A DNA stretch of 5,139 nucleotides from Eubacterium sp. (GTDB lineage Bacteria > Bacillota > Clostridia > Lachnospirales > Lachnospiraceae). Below the pieces are notes generated by a model that was not told the origin of the DNA, ran no database searches, and saw nothing but the letters and a program-made list of their open reading frames with translations. A program made the position numbers and the translations under genes. Position 1 is the first letter of the stretch, and each line of letters starts with the position of its first letter. Below, piece after piece: positions 1 through 5,139 of the stretch. Location: the NCBI GenBank assembly GCA_017445525.1, contig JAFSTZ010000268.1, positions 1 to 5,139 on the forward strand, read 5' to 3'.

Positions 1-1311
1 CTTCTGTTTTTGCGTATGATGGTTCAGCGACCTGAGGAGATGGTGGATGCGGATACGGGTCTTCTGTCCTGGTTTGTATTTGTGCCGAGGATGAATCACA
101 GTCATATGCTCGGGAAGAGCAGAAGGCTTATATTTATCATCCTGAAGGACTACGCGAGACTTCACGCCAGTCTCGGATTTGAGAGGGAGACTTCGATCAT
201 AAAAAGTATCGCAGATGTGCTCTCTGACTACTCTTCAAGCATGGATGAAGGTGTGGATCTGTATCATCTGAGACGAGGCAGATTTGTCGCCGTGTTGAAG
301 GAGAATGTTGATGAAAGTCTCGGGGATATCATGGCGGAGCAGATCCATGAGATGTTTTCGAGATCGATGAGAGTAGGGTCTTTCGAGATAAATATGAACG
401 TCGCCGTCTGTGTGACGGATTTCATGAAGGATATAGATGATCCTGATGATCTGATGAGGTTTATGGATGATTTTCAGACGGTACACTATCCGAACAAAGT
501 TTTGTATGCAAGGGATATTTATAATCAGAGCAGATATGATATTCTTTCGGATATAGATACGATACTTGATAATGCCATACGGGAAAGAAAATTTGAAGTA
601 TATTATCAGCCGATCTACTCGGTGAATGAGGGATGTTTTCGGACGGCCGAGGCACTCGTCAGGCTTTATGATGAGGTTTACGGGTTTATCCTGCCGGATC
701 TTTTTATCCCGGCGGCAGAGAGGAGCGGTGCAATACTTGACATTGGCAGGATCGTGCTTGATGAGGTCTGCTCATTTATAGGAAGCGAGGAGTACAGAAA
801 GCTGGGACTTCATTATATAGAGGTAAATCTTTCCGTTATCCAGTGTATGGAGCCTGATCTGGTCGAGCAGATACTGGGTACGTTTAACAAGTATCATATC
901 GCCGCCAATGAGGTCAATCTCGAGATCACCGAGACAGCCGTAAGTGATGAGAGAGAGATCATGGATGACAATATAAACAGGCTGTTCAACGAGGGCATCT
1001 GCTTCTCGCTCGATGACTTCGGTACCGGTTACTCCAACATGCATCGTATAGCATCGTTGCCGTTGAGTATCATAAAGATGGACAAATCCATGGTTGATGA
1101 CTCCGAGAACATAACCATGCAGATTGTTATTGAGAACACGGTCAAGATGGTGAAGTCTCTCGGTATGAAGATTGTTGTGGAGGGTGTTGAGACCAGGACT
1201 CAGCTTGAGCATTTCGAAGACTTGAGATGCGACTATATCCAGGGATACTATTTTTCAAAGCCTCTGCCAAAGAACGAGTTCATTTCATTTATACAGGCGA
1301 AGGCAAGCTGA
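1..1311 (+). CDS. c-di-GMP signalling protein, degenerate GGDEF plus intact EAL phosphodiesterase domain (5' partial)
   Basis: Probable cytoplasmic part of a cyclic-di-GMP phosphodiesterase, hydrolysing c-di-GMP to pGpG. Residues are numbered from the first visible codon (437 visible). A GGDEF-type fold spans about 18-170, opening with the usual DTGL (18-21), but its signature is RRGRF (91-95) instead of GGDEF, so it should not make c-di-GMP; it may be structural or bind nucleotide. The EAL domain spans about 183-432 and has EAL (217-219), N276 in VNLS, E308 in EITET, D338-D339 in DDFGTGYS, K359, E394 in EGVET and Q414, which are the metal-binding and catalytic positions of active EAL enzymes. 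A TTG at nt 10 could be read as a start, but the frame is open to the edge (Leu-Leu-Phe-Leu just before), no ribosome binding site is visible, and such proteins usually carry an N-terminal membrane or sensor region. I therefore call it truncated. The last codons lie in a direct repeat. Ile codon ATA looks commoner here than in carB. Activity is inferred from motifs; the input signal is unknown. Confidence 0.9.
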   Translation, partial: LLFLRMMVQRPEEMVDADTGLLSWFVFVPRMNHSHMLGKSRRLIFIILKDYARLHASLGFERETSIIKSIADVLSDYSSSMDEGVDLYHLRRGRFVAVLKENVDESLGDIMAEQIHEMFSRSMRVGSFEINMNVAVCVTDFMKDIDDPDDLMRFMDDFQTVHYPNKVLYARDIYNQSRYDILSDIDTILDNAIRERKFEVYYQPIYSVNEGCFRTAEALVRLYDEVYGFILPDLFIPAAERSGAILDIGRIVLDEVCSFIGSEEYRKLGLHYIEVNLSVIQCMEPDLVEQILGTFNKYHIAANEVNLEITETAVSDEREIMDDNINRLFNEGICFSLDDFGTGYSNMHRIASLPLSIIKMDKSMVDDSENITMQIVIENTVKMVKSLGMKIVVEGVETRTQLEHFEDLRCDYIQGYYFSKPLPKNEFISFIQAKAS

Positions 1312-1323
1312 CGGTCTGCAGGG
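1289..1323 (+). repeat. 35-bp direct repeat, copy 1 (covers the stop codon of the EAL gene)
   Basis: This is the first of two copies matching at 33 of 35 positions; the differences are C1309/T1354 and G1314/A1359. It encodes the terminal IQAKAS residues and TGA stop of the EAL protein and runs 12 bases past the stop. The copies are offset by exactly 45 bp (15 codons). Each contains a CTGCAG palindrome (1316-1321 here). Confidence 0.9.
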
Positions 1324-1333
1324 GTTCTTGAGC

Positions 1334-1368
1334 TTATACAGGCGAAGGCAAGTTGACGATCTGCAGGG
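1334..1368 (+). repeat. 35-bp direct repeat, copy 2 (intergenic)
   Basis: Second copy, in the EAL-carB gap. Because the offset is 15 codons, it is in frame with the EAL gene and again reads IQAKAS followed by TGA (1354-1356), with no other stop between the two. This fits a tandem duplication of the gene's 3' end including its stop codon. It could instead be a dispersed intergenic repeat that happens to supply the stop; one window cannot decide. It also contains TTGACG (1353-1358), which resembles a -35 box, but no matching -10 box lies 16-18 bp downstream. Confidence 0.88.
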
Positions 1369-1462
1369 ATTATTTTGGGGTGAGCCGTCGCGTCGGTAAC
1401 AACAGATAAATGTGATTTTTTCGGCAGCTGCATAAGTCAGTTTCCGTTTAAATAATATTATT

Positions 1463-1468
1463 AGGAGG
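1463..1468 (+). promoter_or_regulatory. Ribosome binding site of carB
   Basis: A perfect AGGAGG lies 8 bases before the ATG at 1477 and fixes the carB start. It sits in an AT-rich leader with no strong hairpin that would hide it. I found no convincing sigma-A promoter in 1312-1462: TTGACG at 1353 lacks a partner, and the AT-rich TATTAT at 1456-1461 is too close to this site to be its -10 box. No PyrR-type attenuator or riboswitch was recognised. Confidence 0.9.
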
Positions 1469-1476
1469 AAAAAGTA

Positions 1477-4400
1477 ATGGCAAAAAGAACAGACATCCAT
1501 AAGGTGCTGATCATCGGATCGGGACCTATCGTCATCGGTCAGGCATGTGAGTTTGACTATTCGGGGACGCAGGCCTGCAAGGCACTCAGAAAGCTCGGAT
1601 ACGAGATAGTGCTGGTCAACTCGAATCCCGCAACTATCATGACGGATCCGGAGATCGCTGATGTGACATATATCGAGCCGCTGAATGTGGACAGACTCGA
1701 GCAGATCATAGCGAAGGAGAAGCCTGACGCTTTGCTGCCTAACCTCGGCGGACAGTCCGGGTTGAACCTCTGCGCAGAGCTCAATAAAAACGGTATCCTG
1801 GATAAGTATAACGTTCAGGTTATCGGAGTCCAGGTTGATGCCATCGAGCGCGGCGAGGATCGTATAGAGTTTAAAAATACGATGACGGAGCTCGGTATCG
1901 AGATGGCTCGCTCCGAGGTGGCTTACAGTGTTGATGAAGCCCTCGGCATCGCTGATAAGCTCGGTTATCCGGTGGTTCTCCGTCCGGCATACACCATGGG
2001 CGGAGCAGGAGGCGGACTTGTTTATAACAAAGAGGAGTTGCAGACTGTCTGCGCCAGAGGACTTCAGGCTTCTTTGGTGGGACAGGTTCTGGTAGAGGAG
2101 TCCATCCTCGGCTGGGAGGAGCTTGAGCTTGAGGTCGTTCGCGACTCCGACGGCAACAAGATCACTGTTTGCTTTATCGAGAATATCGATCCGATGGGTG
2201 TGCATACCGGAGATTCCTTCTGTTCGGCGCCTATGCTCACTATCTCAGAGGAGACACAGAAAAAGCTTCAGGAGCAGGCATACAAGATCGTTGATGCGGT
2301 AAAGGTCATCGGCGGAACCAACGTACAGTTTGCTCATGATCCCGTATCAGACAGGATCATCGTTATAGAGATAAACCCGCGTACATCCAGATCCTCTGCA
2401 CTTGCATCAAAGGCTACCGGATTCCCGATAGCGCTTGTATCAGCTATGCTCGCTACGGGGCTGACGCTGAAGGATATCCCGTGCGGCAAGTACGGGACTC
2501 TGGATAAATATTATCCCGACGGTGACTATGTCGTTATCAAGTTTGCCCGTTGGGCATTTGAGAAGTTCAAGGGTATCGAGGACAAGCCGGGTACGCAGAT
2601 GCGTGCAGTCGGTGAGGTTATGAGTATCGGGAAGACCTACAAGGAGGCTTTCCAGAAGGCTATCAGATCTCTCGAGACCGGCAGATACGGACTCGGTCAC
2701 GTAAAGGATTTCGATACACTTGACAAGGATGAGTTGTTGAGAAAGCTTATCACTCCGTCATCAGAGCGTCACTTTGTGATGTATGAGGCTCTGAGAAAGG
2801 GAGCTACAGTGGATGAGATCCATGAGATCACTCACGTCAAGAAGTACTTCATCGAGCAGATGAAGGAGCTTGTTGAGGAGGAAGAGGAGCTGATCAGGGG
2901 TAAGGGAAGCCTTCCTTCGGATGACGCTCTGATCAAGGCAAAGAAGGACGGATTCTCAGACAGATACTTAAGCGAGATCCTGCAGGTGCCTGAGGAAGAT
3001 ATCAGGAACAAGCGTCTTTCACTGGATGTATGTGAGGCGTGGGAAGGTGTCCATGTAAGCGGTACGGAGGACTCTGCTTACTACTATTCAACATATAACG
3101 CACCTGACAAGAATCCTGTAAACACTGACAAGAAAAAGATCATGATCCTTGGCGGCGGACCAAACCGTATCGGTCAGGGTATCGAGTTTGATTACTGCTG
3201 TGTACACGCCGCTATGGCGCTGAAGAAGATGGGATTTGAGACCATCATAGTAAACTGTAACCCCGAGACTGTTTCTACGGACTATGACACCTCAGACAAG
3301 CTCTACTTTGAGCCGCTGACTCTGGAGGATGTTCTCAGTATCTACCACAAGGAGCAGCCGGTGGGTGTTATCGCACAGTTCGGAGGACAGACACCTCTCA
3401 ATATCGCTGCCGAGCTCAAGAAAAACGGCGTGAGGATCCTCGGAACCTCTCCTGAGGTTATCGACCTTGCCGAGGACAGAGATCAGTTCAGAGCTATGAT
3501 GGACAAGCTCGGTATACCGATGCCGGAATCAGGCATGGCTGTTGACGCCGACGAGGCAAAAGAGATTGCAAACCGCATCGGATATCCGGTTATGGTTCGT
3601 CCTTCATACGTTCTCGGAGGAAGAGGTATGGAGATCGTCTATGATGATGATGCGATGGTTGAGTATATGAATGCCGCAGTCGGTGTAACTCCCGACAGAC
3701 CTATCCTCATTGATCGTTTCCTGAACCACGCTATGGAGTGCGAGGCTGATGCTATCGCAGACGGCGGTCATGCATTTGTTCCGGCTGTTATGGAGCATAT
3801 TGAGCTTGCCGGAGTTCACTCGGGAGATTCGGCATGTATACTACCGTCCGTACATATATCCGAGAAGAACGTTGAGATCATAAAGGAATACACCAGAAAG
3901 ATCGCAGAAGAGATGCATGTTCAGGGTCTTATGAATATGCAGTATGCTATAGAGAACGATGTCGTTTATGTTCTTGAGGCTAACCCGAGAGCGTCCAGGA
4001 CAGTGCCGCTTGTTTCCAAGGTGTGCAACATCCGTATGGTTCCGCTCGCAACTGAGATCATAACAGCAGATCTCACGGGCAAGCCTTCGCCCATACATGA
4101 CCTGAAGGAGAGGGAGATTCCTTACTACGGTGTGAAGGAGGCTGCATTCCCGTTCAATATGTTCCAGGAGGTTGATCCTCTGCTCGGACCTGAGATGCGC
4201 TCGACCGGTGAGGTTCTCGGACTTTCCAAGTCCTATGGTGAGGCTTACTACAAGGCACAGGAGGGCGTCGGTTCCAAGCTTCCGCTCAGTGGTACCGTGA
4301 TGATCTCCGTAAACCGCAAGGATAAGGAAGAGGTTGTAGAGGTTGCAAAACTTTTCCATGATGACGGATTTGATATCGTTGCCACCGGAAAGACTTATGA

Positions 4401-4695
4401 GCTGATAACAGAGGCAGGCATCCCTGCAAAGCATGTAAAGAAGCTGTATGAGGGACGTCCTAACACCCGTGATATGATCACCAACGGCGAGGTGGATCTC
4501 GTTATCAACTCGCCTGTCGGCAAGGACAGCATACACGATGACAGTTATCTGAGAAAGGCTGCTGTAAAGGCAAAGATACCATATCTGACTACCATGGCTG
4601 CTGCCAGAGCCTCTGCCGAGGGTATCCGTTATATCAAGGAGCACGGCAACGGTGAGTTGCACAGTCTCCAGGAGTTGCATGCTTTGATTAAATAA
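1477..4695 (+). CDS. carB: Carbamoyl phosphate synthase, large (ammonia-using) subunit
   Basis: Makes carbamoyl phosphate from bicarbonate, two ATP and ammonia delivered by the glutaminase subunit CarA; the product feeds pyrimidine and arginine synthesis in the cytoplasm. At 1072 residues it is the normal family length (Escherichia coli CarB is about 1073). The architecture is complete. The carboxyphosphate ATP-grasp half (about 1-400) has GSGPIVIGQ (14-22), the glycine-rich loop MGGAGGG (174-180) and the metal-binding E298 and N300 in EINPR. The oligomerisation region is about 401-550. The carbamoyl phosphate ATP-grasp half (about 551-935) has GGGPNRIGQ (559-567), LGGRG (713-717) and E834 and N836 in EANPR. 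The MGS-like allosteric domain is about 936-1072. The similarity of the two halves is the known ancient internal duplication. E776 and D784 match the E. coli ornithine-site residues E783 and D791, so the ornithine pocket appears kept. The start is fixed by AGGAGG 8 bases upstream. carA is not adjacent: the EAL gene lies upstream, so CarA must be encoded elsewhere. No frameshift or missing key residue was seen. Confidence 0.98.
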   Translation: MAKRTDIHKVLIIGSGPIVIGQACEFDYSGTQACKALRKLGYEIVLVNSNPATIMTDPEIADVTYIEPLNVDRLEQIIAKEKPDALLPNLGGQSGLNLCAELNKNGILDKYNVQVIGVQVDAIERGEDRIEFKNTMTELGIEMARSEVAYSVDEALGIADKLGYPVVLRPAYTMGGAGGGLVYNKEELQTVCARGLQASLVGQVLVEESILGWEELELEVVRDSDGNKITVCFIENIDPMGVHTGDSFCSAPMLTISEETQKKLQEQAYKIVDAVKVIGGTNVQFAHDPVSDRIIVIEINPRTSRSSALASKATGFPIALVSAMLATGLTLKDIPCGKYGTLDKYYPDGDYVVIKFARWAFEKFKGIEDKPGTQMRAVGEVMSIGKTYKEAFQKAIRSLETGRYGLGHVKDFDTLDKDELLRKLITPSSERHFVMYEALRKGATVDEIHEITHVKKYFIEQMKELVEEEEELIRGKGSLPSDDALIKAKKDGFSDRYLSEILQVPEEDIRNKRLSLDVCEAWEGVHVSGTEDSAYYYSTYNAPDKNPVNTDKKKIMILGGGPNRIGQGIEFDYCCVHAAMALKKMGFETIIVNCNPETVSTDYDTSDKLYFEPLTLEDVLSIYHKEQPVGVIAQFGGQTPLNIAAELKKNGVRILGTSPEVIDLAEDRDQFRAMMDKLGIPMPESGMAVDADEAKEIANRIGYPVMVRPSYVLGGRGMEIVYDDDAMVEYMNAAVGVTPDRPILIDRFLNHAMECEADAIADGGHAFVPAVMEHIELAGVHSGDSACILPSVHISEKNVEIIKEYTRKIAEEMHVQGLMNMQYAIENDVVYVLEANPRASRTVPLVSKVCNIRMVPLATEIITADLTGKPSPIHDLKEREIPYYGVKEAAFPFNMFQEVDPLLGPEMRSTGEVLGLSKSYGEAYYKAQEGVGSKLPLSGTVMISVNRKDKEEVVEVAKLFHDDGFDIVATGKTYELITEAGIPAKHVKKLYEGRPNTRDMITNGEVDLVINSPVGKDSIHDDSYLRKAAVKAKIPYLTTMAAARASAEGIRYIKEHGNGELHSLQELHALIK

Positions 4696-4710
4696 ATCTT
4701 AAATTAAAAC

Positions 4711-4790
4711 CCGGAGCGCTGATGTTCTGCAATATATTTTGGCCGACACGTATGAAGTGTCGCCAAAATATATTCAGAACGCCGCTCCGG
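4711..4790. terminator. 80-bp imperfect palindrome, probable bidirectional terminator between convergent genes
   Basis: Four paired blocks make a long hairpin: 4711-4718 with 4783-4790 (CCGGAGCG/CGCTCCGG), 4724-4729 with 4775-4780 (GTTCTG/CAGAAC), 4731-4742 with 4763-4774 (12 bp, AT-rich), and 4744-4749 with 4757-4762 (CGACAC/GTGTCG) around a 7-base loop. That is 32 pairs, interrupted by an internal loop (4719-4723 against 4781-4782) and single-base bulges at 4730 and 4743. Read on the minus strand, the stem is followed by GTTTTAATTT, a reasonable U-rich tract for ending the sugar transferase transcript. On the plus strand the following TATTAGTTT is weaker, so carB termination here is less certain. 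The stem is longer than a typical intrinsic terminator and its right arm belongs to the adjoining tandem repeat. Confidence 0.72.
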
Positions 4791-4847
4791 TATTAGTTTA
4801 CAGGAAAAACAATAATCGAAGATGAAGGCTCTGAGTCGACAAAAAGT
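4773..4847 (+). repeat. Tandem repeat unit 1 (75 bp) with 31-bp conserved core
   Basis: The core at 4773-4803 (TTCAGAACGCC through TTTACAG) is identical to 4848-4878. The remainder (4804-4847) resembles the tail of unit 2 in order: AATAAT, GAAG, AGGCTC, GTCG and AAAAAG appear in both. The first 18 bases of the core form the outer right arm of the palindrome. No coding function was recognised. Confidence 0.88.
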
Positions 4848-4927
4848 TTCAGAACGCCGCTCCGGTATTAGTTTACAGATATATAAGAATAATTGAAGCA
4901 ACAGGCTCCGTGTCGCCCAATAAAAAG
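4848..4927 (+). repeat. Tandem repeat unit 2 (about 80 bp) with 31-bp conserved core
   Basis: The core at 4848-4878 is a perfect copy of the unit 1 core. The tail at 4879-4927 has diverged, with about 2 extra bases before AATAAT and about 4 more before AAAAAG. It contains GTGTCGCC (4910-4917), which also occurs at 4757-4764 just before unit 1, suggesting that a partial unit precedes unit 1. The array ends 16 bases short of the stop codon of the convergent sugar transferase gene. Confidence 0.85.
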
Positions 4928-4943
4928 CATGGAAAGACGGCAC

Positions 4944-5139
4944 TCAGTAGGCATTCTTGTTAACGAAGCCCTTAAAGACCGTCAGGAACAGGATCTTGAT
5001 ATCCAGCCGGACTGACCAGTTCTCGACATAGTACAGGTCATAGTCGATCCTCTTTCTGATAGAAGTGTCGCCACGGTAGCCGTTTACCTGAGCCCAGCCG
5101 GTGATGCCGGGGCGTACCTGGTGCTTTATCATGTATCTC
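4944..5139 (-). CDS. Polyprenyl-phosphate sugar phosphotransferase, C-terminal fragment (exopolysaccharide/capsule initiation)
   Basis: Bacterial sugar transferase family (WcaJ/CpsE-like). These membrane enzymes move a sugar-1-phosphate from a UDP-sugar onto undecaprenyl phosphate, the first step of exopolysaccharide or capsule repeat assembly. Only the last 64 residues and the TGA stop (complement of 4944-4946) are in the window, and the frame is open through the right edge. Numbering from the first complete codon, the family C-terminal signature is clear: [12 protein letters not shown] (9-20), RGDTS (22-26), then a Tyr-rich [10 protein letters not shown] segment (33-42), LDIKIL (45-50) and the common ending KGFVNKNAY (56-64). 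An ATG at 5130-5132 is an internal methionine, since the family's conserved sequence continues upstream of it. The catalytic Asp-Glu pair and membrane helix lie outside the window, so neither activity nor the sugar transferred can be judged. The gene converges on carB, with the palindrome between them as its likely terminator. Confidence 0.93.
   Translation of the reverse strand, partial: RYMIKHQVRPGITGWAQVNGYRGDTSIRKRIDYDLYYVENWSVRLDIKILFLTVFKGFVNKNAY

Noticed and set aside
1353..1381. TTGACG as the -35 box of a carB promoter
   Set aside because: At 16-18 bp spacing the sequence is G-rich (TGGGGT region), with no -10-like hexamer. The motif also arises from a single C-to-T difference from the other repeat copy.
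1411..1431. T-tract at 1416-1421 as a terminator for the EAL gene
   Set aside because: No GC-rich stem precedes the T-run; the nearby GCAGCTGC palindrome (1424-1431) lies after it and is too short.
1285..2205. Open minus-strand frame of 306 codons antisense to the start of carB
   Set aside because: It lies opposite strongly supported carB coding sequence, has no recognisable domain or ribosome binding site, and its tail is built from the 45-bp-period repeat. It is a shadow frame.
3841..4680. Open minus-strand frame of 279 codons antisense to the 3' end of carB
   Set aside because: It overlaps conserved carB regions including the ATP-grasp and allosteric domains, and its translation shows no recognised family. 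It is a shadow frame.
4773..4927. CRISPR array
   Set aside because: There are only two copies of the 31-bp core, the intervening 44-49 bases are diverged copies of each other instead of unique spacers, and no cas gene is present.
4704..4943. 79-codon minus-strand frame as a small gene
   Set aside because: It begins with GTG immediately after the sugar transferase stop, consists largely of the palindrome and repeat cores, and shows no recognisable protein. It is kept only as a low-interest observation.
5062..5073. GAAGTGTCGCCA in the sugar transferase gene matches 4754-4765 at the palindrome
   Set aside because: A single 12-base match is within what chance gives in a window of this size, the coding copy is explained by the conserved RGDTS motif, and the similarity does not clearly extend.

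Overview
This 5.1 kb window carries one complete gene (carB) between two genes cut off by the window edges. The organism is probably a Clostridia-class Firmicute, most likely Lachnospiraceae-like. That rests on moderate GC by eye, a strong AGGAGG ribosome binding site, the style of the EAL protein with a degenerate GGDEF domain, and a sugar transferase ending in KGFVNKNAY. It is an inference from sequence style, not from a database match.

Layout. (1) Positions 1-1311, plus strand: the 3' part of a cyclic-di-GMP signalling protein with a degenerate GGDEF domain (RRGRF in place of GGDEF) followed by an EAL phosphodiesterase domain that keeps all the expected catalytic residues. The frame is open to the left edge, so the real N-terminus is missing. 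(2) Positions 1312-1476: a 165-bp gap holding the second copy of a 35-bp direct repeat (period 45 bp). The first copy covers the last codons and stop of the EAL gene. The carB ribosome binding site also lies here. I found no convincing promoter or terminator. (3) Positions 1477-4695, plus strand: full-length carB, the large subunit of carbamoyl phosphate synthase (1072 residues), without carA beside it. (4) Positions 4696-4943: a 248-bp gap between convergent genes. It holds an 80-bp imperfect palindrome that probably acts as a bidirectional terminator, overlapping a two-unit tandem repeat of about 75-80 bp with a 31-bp perfectly conserved core. (5) Positions 4944-5139, minus strand: the C-terminal 64 residues of a polyprenyl-phosphate sugar phosphotransferase that starts exopolysaccharide or capsule synthesis.

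How the parts relate. carB supplies carbamoyl phosphate for pyrimidine and arginine synthesis. The flanking genes concern c-di-GMP turnover and surface polysaccharide, two processes often linked in bacteria, but nothing here shows that the three genes are co-regulated; the sugar transferase is on the opposite strand. The genes are ordinary family members and I see no evidence of a previously undescribed system. The least explained material is the repeat DNA at the 3' ends of the EAL gene and carB.
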